Assembly: GCA_016182785.1 (NCBI GenBank)
Contig: JACPFU010000019.1
Coordinates: 49,000 to 112,999, forward strand
Source of the DNA: Lysobacterales bacterium
GTDB lineage: Bacteria; Pseudomonadota; Gammaproteobacteria; Xanthomonadales; Ahniellaceae
Direction: 5' to 3'
Length of the DNA stretch: 64,000 nt
Position 1 is the stretch's first letter, and every line of letters begins with the position of its first letter. Under the pieces are notes generated by a model. The model did no database searches, was not told the origin of the DNA, and saw only the letters and a list, made by a program, of their open reading frames with translations. Below are positions 47,342 through 56,093 of the stretch, one piece after another. Position numbers and translations under genes: made by a program.

Positions 47342-47671
47342 ATGAGCTTTCTGATTTCCGACGCCCACGCACAGGCGGCGGGCGGTGCCACTGCCGACCC
47401 GATTTCGCCGCTGATCATGATGGCGGTGTTCTTCGCCATCTTCTATTTCGTCGCCATCCGCCCGCAGATGAAGCGCGCCAAGGAACACCGGGCGATGCTC
47501 GATGCCCTGGCCAAGGGCGACGAGGTGGTGACTTCGGGAGGCATCCTCGGCCGCGTTACCGACATCGGCGATGCCTTCGTCAGCATCGAAATCTCCGACA
47601 AGTTGGAGATCAAGGTGCAGCGACACGCGATCAGCGCCGTATTGCCGAAAGGCACGATCAAGTCGGCGTAA
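47342..47671 (+). CDS. yajC: preprotein translocase subunit YajC
   Basis: A 109-residue single-pass inner-membrane protein. The transmembrane helix is at about 23-42 (ISPLIMMAVFFAIFYFVAIRP), followed by QMKRAKEHRAMLDALAKGDEVVTSGGILGRV, the invariant YajC cytoplasmic motif. It joins SecD-SecF as an accessory to SecYEG and is associated with AcrB. It is directly upstream of secD (24 bp), the conserved order. Confidence 0.97.
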   Translation: MSFLISDAHAQAAGGATADPISPLIMMAVFFAIFYFVAIRPQMKRAKEHRAMLDALAKGDEVVTSGGILGRVTDIGDAFVSIEISDKLEIKVQRHAISAVLPKGTIKSA

Positions 47672-47695
47672 GACCCGACCACAGGGACCCACGCA

Positions 47696-49561
47696 ATGAC
47701 GCTCGAATATCCCAACTGGAAGAAGGCCATCATCTTTGTGGTGCTGGTCTTCGGGCTGCTCTACTCGCTGCCCAATGTCTACCGCCAGGACCCGGCGGTG
47801 CAGATCTCCGCCAGCCGCGGCGCCGTGCTCGATGAGGCGGTGAAGGAAAAGATCCAGGGCGACCTGGAGCGTGCCAAGGTCGGCATCAAGGCGATCGAAC
47901 TGACCGAGAAGCGACTGCTGGTGCGACTGCAAGACAGCAACCAGCAGCTGACCGCTGCGGAACTGCTACGCGCCTCGCTCGGCGAGAACTACACGGTGGC
48001 GCAGAACCTCGCGTCCACGGTTCCGGCCTGGCTCGGCAAGTTCGGCGCGCGGGCGATGACCCTCGGTCTCGACCTGCAAGGCGGCGTGCACTTCCTGATG
48101 GAAGTCGACCGCGAGGCGGTGATCGAGCATGCCGACGAGCGCCTGGTCGATGACATCAAGACCGCCCTGCGCAACCGCGAGATCCGCGGCACCGCGGCGC
48201 GTGCGGCGAACGGCGTGCTGGTGACCCTGCGCAGCGAGGACGACCGCAAGCGCGCCGCCAGCGAGATCGCGAACCTGGCCCCCGGCGTGGTGATCGAGGA
48301 TGGCGCCGGTTCGCTCGAATCCTTCCCGCTCTCGATCAAGGTCCCGGACGAAGCGCGCATCGCGGCGATGGACCAGGTGATCGACCAGAACCTGTCGACG
48401 CTGCGCAACCGCATCAACGCGCTCGGCGTGGCCGAACCGGTGATCCAGCGCCAGGGCGCGGCGCGCATCGCGGTGCAATTGCCCGGCATCCAGGACACCG
48501 CCGCCGCCAAGAAGATCTTGGGCGCCACCGCAACATTGGAATACCGCCTGTCCGACGTCGAGAACGCCTCGCGCGTGATGGAAGCGGTGCAGACCGGTCG
48601 CGTCCCGGCCGGCGCGCGCCTGTACTACACGCGCGACGGTCAACCGGTGCTGCTCAGCCGCCGCATCATCGCCCAGGGCGACGAGATCGTCACTGCCACC
48701 AGCACCATCGACCCGGACAGCGGCACCCCCGCGGTGTCGATCCGCCTGAACGACGCCGGCGGCAGCAAGATGCTGCAGGTGACCGAGGAGAACGTCGGCC
48801 GCCCGCTCGCAGTGGTGTTCATCGAGCGCATCCCGGAGACCAGGATCGTCGACGGCAAGGAAGTGCGCACGGCGCGGATCAAGGAAGAGGTGATCAGCAT
48901 CGCCAACATCCGCGAGCCGTTCGGCAAGAGCTTCCAGACCACCGGCCTGCAGAAGGCCGAGGCCGACGAACTGGCGCTGCTGCTGCGCGCCGGCTCGCTG
49001 TCGGCGCCGATCGACATCGTCGAGGAACGCATCATCGGACCGAGCCTCGGTGCCGACAACATCCGCGCCGGCATCAACGCGGTGCTGTACTCGTTCCTGT
49101 TCGTGATGGCGTTCTTCGTCGTCTACTACAAGATGTTCGGCATCGTCACCAACCTCGCGGTGCTGCTGAACCTGCTGCTGGTGGTTGCGGTGATGTCGCT
49201 GTTCGGCGCCACCCTGACCCTGCCCGGCCTCGCCGGCATCGCGCTGACCATCGGCATGTCGGTCGACGCCAACGTGCTGATCAACGAGCGCATCCGCGAG
49301 GAACTGCGCGCCGGCACCTCGCCGCTGGCGAGCATCGCGGTCGGCTATGAGAAGGCCTCGGGCACCATCCTCGACGCCAACATCACCGCCCTGCTCGGCG
49401 GCATCGCGCTGTTCTCGTTCGGCTCCGGCCCGATCCGCGGCTTCGCACTGTCGCTGTGCGTCGGCATCCTGACTTCGATGTACACCGCGGTCTCGGTATC
49501 GCGCGGCATCGCCTCGCTCTTCTACAGCGGCCGCAAGAAACTTGCGCGCCTGTCGATCTGA
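47696..49561 (+). CDS. secD: protein-export membrane protein SecD
   Basis: A 621-residue membrane protein with one N-terminal helix (about 9-27), a large periplasmic P1 region containing LGLDLQGGVHFLMEVD, and five helices in the last 170 residues (LRAGSLSAPIDIVEERIIGPSLGADNI, GMSVDANVLINERIREELRAG). It pulls substrates across the membrane using the proton gradient together with SecF. Length and motifs are complete. secF follows 14 bp later. Confidence 0.98.
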   Translation: MTLEYPNWKKAIIFVVLVFGLLYSLPNVYRQDPAVQISASRGAVLDEAVKEKIQGDLERAKVGIKAIELTEKRLLVRLQDSNQQLTAAELLRASLGENYTVAQNLASTVPAWLGKFGARAMTLGLDLQGGVHFLMEVDREAVIEHADERLVDDIKTALRNREIRGTAARAANGVLVTLRSEDDRKRAASEIANLAPGVVIEDGAGSLESFPLSIKVPDEARIAAMDQVIDQNLSTLRNRINALGVAEPVIQRQGAARIAVQLPGIQDTAAAKKILGATATLEYRLSDVENASRVMEAVQTGRVPAGARLYYTRDGQPVLLSRRIIAQGDEIVTATSTIDPDSGTPAVSIRLNDAGGSKMLQVTEENVGRPLAVVFIERIPETRIVDGKEVRTARIKEEVISIANIREPFGKSFQTTGLQKAEADELALLLRAGSLSAPIDIVEERIIGPSLGADNIRAGINAVLYSFLFVMAFFVVYYKMFGIVTNLAVLLNLLLVVAVMSLFGATLTLPGLAGIALTIGMSVDANVLINERIREELRAGTSPLASIAVGYEKASGTILDANITALLGGIALFSFGSGPIRGFALSLCVGILTSMYTAVSVSRGIASLFYSGRKKLARLSI

Positions 49562-49575
49562 CCCGGAGATCCGAC

Positions 49576-50514
49576 GTGAACCTTTTCCCGTATGACAGCA
49601 AGTTCGACTTCATGCGCCTGCGCAAGGCGTCGCTCGGCATCGCCGTCGCCCTGTTCGTGATCGCGCTGGCCTCCCTCGCCACGCGCGGCCTCGAATTCGC
49701 GCTGGACTTCACCGGCGGCACCGTCGTCGAACTCCAGTTCGAGAAGCCGGTCGACATTGCCGAAGTGCGCGGCAAGCTCGAAGCCGCCGGTTTCAAGAAC
49801 GCCCAGGTGCAGACCTTCGGCGCGTCCAACGACATCGTCGTGCGCATGAAGCCGATCGAAGGCCAGGTCAATGCCGAGAAGACCGGCGATTCGGTGCTCG
49901 CCGCGGCGAGGATCGAGGGCAACCCGGCCAAGCTCACGCGCTCCGACTTCGTCGGCCCGCAGGTCGGCAAGGAACTGGCCGAACAGGGGGTGATCGCGGT
50001 GATCTTCGTCGCGCTCGGCTTCCTGCTCTACATCTCGATCCGCTTCGAGTGGAAGTTCGCGATCGCGGCGATCATCACCACCATGCACGACGTGGTCATC
50101 TGTACCGGCTACTTCTCGGTCACCGGCAAGGAATTCGACCTGAACGTGCTCGCCGGCATCCTGTCGGTGATGGGCTACTCGATCAACGACACCATCGTGG
50201 TGTTCGACCGCGTCCGCGAGAACTTCCGCAGCCTGCATCGGGTCGATGCCTACGAAGTGCTGAACCGTTCGGTCAACCAGACGCTGTCGCGCACCATCAT
50301 CACCTCGTTCGTGGCATTCCTGACCGTGCTCGCGCTGTACATCTTCGGCGGCACGGCGCTGCGCGGCATGGCCGAGTCGCAGATCATCGGCATCATCATC
50401 GGCACGCTGTCGTCGATCTTCGTCGCCTGCCCGCTGTTGCTCTGGTTCGGCACCACCCGCATCGACCTGCTGCCGCGCGCGAAGGATGATGCCGATCTGG
50501 CCCGGCGTCCGTAA
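49576..50514 (+). CDS. secF: protein-export membrane protein SecF
   Basis: A 312-residue six-helix protein, partner of SecD. LDFTGGTVVELQF after the first helix, VGPQVGKELAEQG, MGYSINDTIVVFDRVREN and the late SRTIITSFVAFLTVLALYIFGG are typical. The start is GTG at 49576 (VNLFPYDSKFDFM) with CCGGAG ahead of it; the frame extends upstream into secD and has no better start. Confidence 0.97.
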   Translation: MNLFPYDSKFDFMRLRKASLGIAVALFVIALASLATRGLEFALDFTGGTVVELQFEKPVDIAEVRGKLEAAGFKNAQVQTFGASNDIVVRMKPIEGQVNAEKTGDSVLAAARIEGNPAKLTRSDFVGPQVGKELAEQGVIAVIFVALGFLLYISIRFEWKFAIAAIITTMHDVVICTGYFSVTGKEFDLNVLAGILSVMGYSINDTIVVFDRVRENFRSLHRVDAYEVLNRSVNQTLSRTIITSFVAFLTVLALYIFGGTALRGMAESQIIGIIIGTLSSIFVACPLLLWFGTTRIDLLPRAKDDADLARRP

Positions 50515-50535
50515 CCGATCAGGCTGTCGCAACCA

Positions 50536-50569
50536 CGAAAAAGGCCGGGAGCGATCCCGGCCTTTTTCG
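50536..50569. terminator. bidirectional intrinsic terminator between secF and suhB
   Basis: A perfect 15-bp inverted repeat (GGCCGGGA / TCCCGGCC core flanked by A5 and T5) with a GCGA loop. It ends in T5 on both strands, so it can stop secF transcription and convergent suhB transcription. It starts 22 bp after the secF stop. Confidence 0.9.
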
Positions 50570-50610
50570 TTTCGGAACGTGCAGGAGCGCCGCGTGCGGC
50601 GCGAACTCGC

Positions 50611-51405
50611 TCAGTTCAACCCACCCACAAACGGCTCGATCACCGTGCGCAGTTCGCCGCCGACGTTGAGGTTGGCGGCGACGATGTGGCCCTTGGCGAG
50701 GAAGCCGTCGCCACCGCGCATGTCGGTGATCTGGCCGCCGGCCTCGCGCACCAGCAGCACGCCGGCCGCCATGTCCCAGGGCTGCAGGCCCATCTCGAAG
50801 TAGGCATCGAAGCGACCGCAGGCGACATAAGCCAGATCAAGCGCGGCCGATCCGGTGCGGCGCAGGTCTTCGCCGGTCTTGAGCAGGGCCTTGACCATGT
50901 TCAAATGGTCATCGAACAGCTTGCGCTGGCGGAACGGGAAGCCGGTGGCGATCAGCGCGCCTTCGATGCCCTTGCGCGGGGTGACGCGCAGGCGGCGGTC
51001 GTTGAGCAGCGCGCCGCGGCCCTTCTCGGCGGTGAACAGTTCGTCGCGCAGCGGATCGAACACGACGCCGAGCACCGGTTCGCCCTTCTCGACCAGGGCG
51101 ATCGAGACCGCGAAATGCGGAAAGCCGCGCAGGAAGTTGCTGGTGCCATCGAGCGGGTCGATCACCCACTGCTGCTTGGTCGGCCCGACCTGCCCGCTCT
51201 CCTCGCCGAGGAAACCATGGGTCGGAAACGCGCGCCTGAGTTCCTTGATGATCTCGGCTTCGGCCAAGCGGTCGACCTCGGTCACGAAATCGAGATGCGC
51301 CTTCTCGTGGATGATGATGCTGTCGCGCTTGGGCAACGCACGCGTGATGATGGTGCCAGCCGCGCGCGCAGCCTTGATGGCGATATGGAGGGCGCCGTTT
51401 GCCAT
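50611..51405 (-). CDS. suhB: inositol-1-monophosphatase family protein (SuhB)
   Basis: A 264-residue Mg2+-dependent phosphatase. GEESG (67-71), WVIDPLDGTSNF (80-91, Asp83 and Asp86 as metal ligands) and GLQPWDMAAG (about 211-220) are the three inositol monophosphatase motifs. In E. coli SuhB also takes part in rRNA transcription antitermination with Nus factors. The length matches SuhB, and it is divergent from trmJ as in many gammaproteobacteria. Start MANGALH; the upstream frame is not conserved. Confidence 0.95.
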   Translation of the reverse strand: MANGALHIAIKAARAAGTIITRALPKRDSIIIHEKAHLDFVTEVDRLAEAEIIKELRRAFPTHGFLGEESGQVGPTKQQWVIDPLDGTSNFLRGFPHFAVSIALVEKGEPVLGVVFDPLRDELFTAEKGRGALLNDRRLRVTPRKGIEGALIATGFPFRQRKLFDDHLNMVKALLKTGEDLRRTGSAALDLAYVACGRFDAYFEMGLQPWDMAAGVLLVREAGGQITDMRGGDGFLAKGHIVAANLNVGGELRTVIEPFVGGLN

Positions 51406-51515
51406 GATGTCTCCGGGAAAGAACCGCCCGGCTCGGGGCCGGGCGAAGTGCCGGCAGGGTAACAAACCCGCCTCGTGCAGGAAAGGCGAAACCGCGGCGC
51501 AGGGCGCGCGCCGGC

Positions 51516-51521
51516 TAGACT
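51516..51521 (+). promoter_or_regulatory. candidate -10 box (TAGACT) for trmJ, leaderless
   Basis: GC-TAGACT ends 6 nt before the trmJ ATG, so a start of transcription at the usual distance would fall on the start codon. No Shine-Dalgarno fits in this space, consistent with a leaderless mRNA. Confidence 0.35.
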
Positions 51522-51527
51522 ACGCAC

Positions 51528-52289
51528 ATGTCCCTGCGTGAATTCCTGCGGCCGGTCCGCATCGTCCTGGTCGAACCCTCGCTGCCCGAGAACATCGGCG
51601 CCAGCGCCCGCGCGATGAAGACCATGGGTCTCACCGACCTGGCACTGGTGCGGCCGAAGCTGTTCCCCGACGCGCGCGCCAGCGCGCTCGCCGCCGGTGC
51701 CGACGACCTGCTCGAAGGCGCGCGGGTGTGCAACTCGCTGGCCGAGGCGCTCGAGGGCTGCATCCACGCCGCCGGTTGCAGCGCGCGCCTGCGCGACATC
51801 GCCGTGCCGCTGCAGGAGCCGGCGCTGGCAGCGCGCAACCTGGTCGCGCGCATGGCGCAGGGCCCGGTCGCGCTGGTCTTCGGCGCCGAACGCACCGGGC
51901 TCAGCAATGAAGACCTCGGGCGCTGCCACGTCGCCGTGCATATCCCGACCGAGCCCGACTTCAGCTCGCTGAACCTGGCCCAGGCGGTGCAGGTGCTGGC
52001 CTTCAGCGTGCGCAACGCGGCACTGGAGCAGCAGGGGACAGAGGCGCTCGCGAACACGCGCGACGATGCGCCCGCCGACCTCGGCCAGTTGGAGCGCATG
52101 TTCGGCCACTTCGAGGAAGCACTGAGCGAGATCGACTTCTTCAAGGGGCGCCCCCACGGGCAGCTGATGCTGCGCATCCGGCGCATGCTGCTGCGCGCCG
52201 ACCTGGACACGCGCGAGGTGATGATCCTGCGCGGCATCCTGGCCGAAGCGCAGCGCATGGCGCGGCTCGCGGCCCGCGTCAACAACTGA
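51528..52289 (+). CDS. trmJ: tRNA (cytidine/uridine-2'-O-)-methyltransferase TrmJ
   Basis: A 253-residue SPOUT methyltransferase that modifies position 32 of tRNAs. N-terminal VRIVLVEPSLPENIGASARAMKTMGL, the knot ALVFGAERTGLSNEDL and SSLNLAQAVQVLAFSV are family signatures. The C-terminal extension with FFKGRPHGQLMLRIRRMLLRADLDTREVMILRGIL is specific to TrmJ as opposed to TrmL. Divergent from suhB. Confidence 0.96.
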   Translation: MSLREFLRPVRIVLVEPSLPENIGASARAMKTMGLTDLALVRPKLFPDARASALAAGADDLLEGARVCNSLAEALEGCIHAAGCSARLRDIAVPLQEPALAARNLVARMAQGPVALVFGAERTGLSNEDLGRCHVAVHIPTEPDFSSLNLAQAVQVLAFSVRNAALEQQGTEALANTRDDAPADLGQLERMFGHFEEALSEIDFFKGRPHGQLMLRIRRMLLRADLDTREVMILRGILAEAQRMARLAARVNN

Positions 52290-52333
52290 CAAACGCAGGC
52301 GCGGCACACGCGGATGCGACACCTGCCGCGTGC

Positions 52334-52339
52334 TAAGGT
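52334..52339 (+). promoter_or_regulatory. candidate extended -10 box (TAAGGT) for the binding-protein/GGDEF-EAL pair
   Basis: TGC-TAAGGT lies 52 nt before the start at 52392, in the gap after trmJ. It would drive both genes of the pair. No -35 is seen. Confidence 0.35.
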
Positions 52340-52391
52340 CGCGCGGGCTTCGATCTGCCGGCAACGCCGGCCCCTGGGCGGCTTACGCGGA

Positions 52392-53348
52392 ATGATCTCG
52401 ATCGGCAAACGGCGCGGCATGCGTGCGCGACTCGGCTCCTGCATCGCGCTCTCGCTGGCGCTGTTCGCGCTGGTCCCGGCGCCCGCGCACGCCGACGCGC
52501 AGAAGCCGAATCGCCTCGTGCTCGGGCGCATCACCGACAATCCGCGCAGCGACTACGTGCGCCTGAAGTCCATGCTCGACGTGGTGGTGCCGCGACTCGC
52601 GGCCGCCGGCATCTCCGAAGGCGCGGTGCTGCTCGCGCGTGACCCGCAGCAGATGGCCGGCTACCTGCGCCGCGGCCGCGTCGACTGGGTCACCGAGACC
52701 CCGGCGATGGCCGCGGAATTGCAGGGCCGCTCCGGTGCCGTGCCGTTCCTGCGCTCGGTGCGCGAGGACCGCAACGTCTATCGCAGCCTGATCTTCGTGC
52801 GCCGCGACAGCGGCATCGGCCGCATCGACGACCTGCGCGGCAAGCGCGTCGCGCTGCAGACGCGCTCCTCGACCAGCGCCTTCTACCTGCCGCTGATGAC
52901 GATGGTCGGCGCCGGGCTGCCGCTGGCCGAGCTGGCGGCACCGGACGACCATCCGCGCGGCGACGAGGTCGGCTTCCTGCTGGCGCGCTCGGAGTTGAAC
53001 ATCGCCGCATGGGTGCACAAGGGACTGGCCGATGCCGGCGCCGTCAGCAACCTCGACTGGGACAACCCGGCGCGCATGCCGCCGCAGTTTCGCGCCGACT
53101 TCCGCGTCATCGCCGAGAGCGACAGCGTGCCGCGCGCGATCGAACTGGTGCGCGCCGACCTGCCCCCGGCACTGGCCGACGCGTTGCGTGTGGTACTGGT
53201 CGGCATCGACCGCGACCCCGCCGCCGGCGACGCGCTGCGCGGCTACTTCGCCACCGCGCGCTTCGAGCCGGTGGACTTGGCCACGCGGCAGTCGCTCGAC
53301 GCACTGAACCAGCGCCTGTTGCCGCTGCGCCGGGAACTGGAGCGATGA
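52392..53348 (+). CDS. periplasmic PhnD-like substrate-binding protein
   Basis: A 318-residue phosphate/phosphite/phosphonate-type binding protein. It has a signal peptide (cleavage near AHA, residue 34) followed by a periplasmic binding fold. VDWVTETPAMAAEL, RDSGIGRIDDLRGKRVALQTRSSTSAFYLPLMTM (the hinge region shared with PhnD/PtxB proteins) and HPRGDEVGFLLARSELNIAAWV are visible. No permease or ATPase gene is present. Its stop overlaps the start of the GGDEF-EAL gene by 4 nt, indicating that it works as a sensor for that enzyme. Start at MISIGKRRG is chosen; a Met 9 codons later also gives a signal peptide. Confidence 0.85.
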   Translation: MISIGKRRGMRARLGSCIALSLALFALVPAPAHADAQKPNRLVLGRITDNPRSDYVRLKSMLDVVVPRLAAAGISEGAVLLARDPQQMAGYLRRGRVDWVTETPAMAAELQGRSGAVPFLRSVREDRNVYRSLIFVRRDSGIGRIDDLRGKRVALQTRSSTSAFYLPLMTMVGAGLPLAELAAPDDHPRGDEVGFLLARSELNIAAWVHKGLADAGAVSNLDWDNPARMPPQFRADFRVIAESDSVPRAIELVRADLPPALADALRVVLVGIDRDPAAGDALRGYFATARFEPVDLATRQSLDALNQRLLPLRRELER

Positions 53349-55447
53349 GCGCGCGCCGCACCTGGTGGCTGGTCGCGACCGCCGTCGCGCTGCTGCTCGC
53401 CGCCTGCGTGGCGGTGGTGCTGCAACAGCACCGCAACCACACGCGCCGCGTCGCCAACGCCGCCACCCAGAACGAGTTCGCGCTGGCCGAGCGGGCGCTC
53501 GCCGAACGTGCCCGACTCGCCGCCGCGATGCTTGCGGACTCGCTGGTCAACCCGACCTACTTCTTCGACCTGCAGCGCATCGGCGACGTGCTCGAAGCCG
53601 GGCTCGACCGCGAACAGACCGCCTACATCCTGCTGCTCGACGCGCACGGCCGCATCCTGCACGACGGCAGCCGCGACATCGCCCGCTACGGCCAGCAACC
53701 GGACGATGCCTTCGCCGCGACCGCGGCGGCGGTGCGGCAACCGACGGTGCTGATCGCCGAGCGCTTCATCGAGGTCGCGCATCCGATCCAGCTCGGCGAC
53801 CAGCGCCTGGCGACGCTGCGCCTCGCGTTCAAGCGCGATGCCGGCGCCACCGTGGCACCGCTCGCGGTGCCCGCGCTGGCGCCGTGGCTCGACCCGGCGC
53901 TGCTGCTCGGCCTGCTCGCCGGCGTCATCACCCTGCTGCTGATCGGCGATCGCCTGCTGGCGCGACCGCTGGCGCAGATCGACCGCCGCCTCGGGCAGCT
54001 CGCGCGCGTCTACACCGGCGCCGAGGCCGAGACCTCGTGGCGCGAGTCGCTCGACCGCATCACCGGGCGCTTCGCCGGTTTCGACCGCGAACTGCAGCAG
54101 CACGGCCGCATCGACGCACTGACCGCGCTGCCGAACCGCATCGCGCTGCGCGAGCGCATCGCCGAAGCCATCGGCGCCGCGCCGGGCACCGGGGAACAGG
54201 AGATCGCGCTGCTGTTCATCGACCTCGACGATTTCAAGCGCATCAACGACACCCTCGGCCACGACATCGGCGACGCCATCCTCGCCAACGTCGCGCGTCG
54301 GTTCAGCGACGTGCTGCGCGAGGAATATCCGGGCGAGCAGGGCTTCATCGCGCGCTTCGGTGGCGACGAGTTCGTGCTGCTGCTTGCCGGCGTCGACGCA
54401 CGCCGTCGCGCCGGCGTGCTCGCCGAACTGCTGCTGTCGTCGTTGCGCACGCCGCTTTGCATCGCCGACCAGGCGCTGCATGTCAGCGCCAGCATCGGCA
54501 TCACCTCGTTCCCCGAGGACGCGCCGGACGCCGCGCGCCTGCTCAAGAACGGCGACATCGCCATGTACCTGGCCAAGGTCCACGGCCGCAACTGCGCGCG
54601 CTTCTTCACCACCTACCTGACCCGCCTCGCCGACGACCGCCTCGCGATCGAGCAGGACCTGCGCGCCGCGCTCGACCGCGACGAGCTGAAGCTGCACTAC
54701 CAGCCGATCATCGACTTCACGACCGGGGCGATCCACGGCGCCGAGGCGTTGCTGCGCTGGCACCATCCGACCCGCGGCATGGTGTCCTCGTCGCTGTTCG
54801 TCGGTGTGGCCGAGGACGTCGGCATGATCGACGCGCTCGGCGAGTTCGCGCTGCGCACCGCCTGCGAGACCGCGGTGCGCTGGCCCGCCTGCGGGGCGTC
54901 GCGGCCGTTCGTGGCGGTCAACGTCTCGGTCAAGCAACTGCGCGACGCGCGCTTCCCGGCCCGGGTCGAACGGCTGCTGGCCGAGACCGGACTGGAACCC
55001 GGGCTGCTGCATCTGGAGCTGACCGAGAGCTCCCTGCTCGATGGCGAGTCGAGCGCGATCGCGGTGCTCGAAGACCTGCACCGGATCGGCGTCAAGCTCT
55101 GGCTCGACGATTTCGGCACCGGCTTCTCCGGACTGAACCACCTGCGCCGCGTGCCGGTGGATGGCGTCAAGATCGACCGCAGCTTCGTCGCCGACCTGCT
55201 CACCGACCGCCACGACGTGGCCCTGACCAGCGCCATCATCGCGATGGCGCGTTCGCTCGACATCACCGTGGTCGCCGAGGGCGTCGAATCGGCGGCACTC
55301 GCCGACGTGCTCAAGGGCCTGCGCTGTCCGTTCGGCCAGGGCTACTGGATCGGCGAGCCGGCGCACAGCGAGAAACTGGTCGAACGCATCCTCGCCCAGC
55401 GCGACGGCGAGCGCGGCCGTGGCCGCAGCAGCACCCGCGTCAGCTGA
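53345..55447 (+). CDS. membrane c-di-GMP enzyme with GGDEF and EAL domains
   Basis: A 700-residue two-pass membrane protein. Helix 1 at 8-26, a periplasmic sensor of about 155 residues, helix 2 at 184-202, a HAMP-like linker, then GGDEF (about 255-420, RFGGDEF intact at 337-343) and EAL (about 432-690). The phosphodiesterase motifs are intact: GAEALLRW with EAL at 467-469, NVSVKQL, LELTES, DDFGTGFS at 588-595, KIDRSF and VAEGVE. No RxxD inhibitory site precedes GGDEF. Both activities, cyclase and phosphodiesterase, are therefore possible, set by the binding protein encoded just upstream. The ATG overlaps that gene's stop by 4 nt. The last 8 nt overlap the convergent exoD gene. Confidence 0.95.
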   Translation: MSARRTWWLVATAVALLLAACVAVVLQQHRNHTRRVANAATQNEFALAERALAERARLAAAMLADSLVNPTYFFDLQRIGDVLEAGLDREQTAYILLLDAHGRILHDGSRDIARYGQQPDDAFAATAAAVRQPTVLIAERFIEVAHPIQLGDQRLATLRLAFKRDAGATVAPLAVPALAPWLDPALLLGLLAGVITLLLIGDRLLARPLAQIDRRLGQLARVYTGAEAETSWRESLDRITGRFAGFDRELQQHGRIDALTALPNRIALRERIAEAIGAAPGTGEQEIALLFIDLDDFKRINDTLGHDIGDAILANVARRFSDVLREEYPGEQGFIARFGGDEFVLLLAGVDARRRAGVLAELLLSSLRTPLCIADQALHVSASIGITSFPEDAPDAARLLKNGDIAMYLAKVHGRNCARFFTTYLTRLADDRLAIEQDLRAALDRDELKLHYQPIIDFTTGAIHGAEALLRWHHPTRGMVSSSLFVGVAEDVGMIDALGEFALRTACETAVRWPACGASRPFVAVNVSVKQLRDARFPARVERLLAETGLEPGLLHLELTESSLLDGESSAIAVLEDLHRIGVKLWLDDFGTGFSGLNHLRRVPVDGVKIDRSFVADLLTDRHDVALTSAIIAMARSLDITVVAEGVESAALADVLKGLRCPFGQGYWIGEPAHSEKLVERILAQRDGERGRGRSSTRVS

Positions 55448-56093
55448 ACAGCCCGCGCACCGTCTCGATGAATCCGCCGAGGTGCATGACCACCCAGTCG
55501 CCGAACCAGAACGCGGCGCCGAACTGGATCAGCGTCACCGCCCACAGCGCCGCCAGCCAACGCCCGTCGCGCTCGAGCAGCGCCATCGCATAGCCGATCA
55601 TCGCCATCGCGAACGGCATGTTGGTCATCGGCACCGGCAGCGCCAGCTCGATGCCGAGGAACACCAGCAGGAAGCCGGTGAAGCGGTGCGCATGGCGGGT
55701 CAGGAAGAAGGTCCAGCTCGGCTTGCACAGCTTCTCGATGCGCAGCAGCCACGGGTCGAGCACATGCACGAACTTTGCCACCGAGGTCTTCGGGATCTGG
55801 ATGCGGCGCACGAAACCGGGCATCCACGGATGGTCGAAGCCGGCCAGCATCTGCAGCCCGATCAGGCTGAGCAGGGTGCCGAAGATGCCGCCCATGAAGC
55901 CGACCGGGAGCGGGATCATGCACGGCAGCGCGGCGAGCAGGATCAGCGCGCCGAAGCCGCGCTCGTGGATCGAGTCGACCAGCACGCCGAAACCGATGCG
56001 CTCGTCCTGCCACTCGTGCAGCGTCTGCGACAACAGCTCGGAAACGCGCGGCGGCTTCGGTTGGGGCGGCCGCTGCCGCAGGCGCAGGCGCAT
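55440..56093 (-). CDS. exoD: exopolysaccharide synthesis protein ExoD
   Basis: A 217-residue membrane protein of the ExoD family. FGVLVDSIHERGFGALILLAALPCMIPLPVGFMGGIFGTLLSLIGLQMLAG is the core pattern, and MPFAMAMIGYAMALLERDGRWL comes near the C-terminus. It is associated with exopolysaccharide production in rhizobia, but the mechanism is unknown. The ATG shares one base with the stop of the preceding CNNM-like gene. Confidence 0.9.
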   Translation of the reverse strand: MRLRLRQRPPQPKPPRVSELLSQTLHEWQDERIGFGVLVDSIHERGFGALILLAALPCMIPLPVGFMGGIFGTLLSLIGLQMLAGFDHPWMPGFVRRIQIPKTSVAKFVHVLDPWLLRIEKLCKPSWTFFLTRHAHRFTGFLLVFLGIELALPVPMTNMPFAMAMIGYAMALLERDGRWLAALWAVTLIQFGAAFWFGDWVVMHLGGFIETVRGLFS

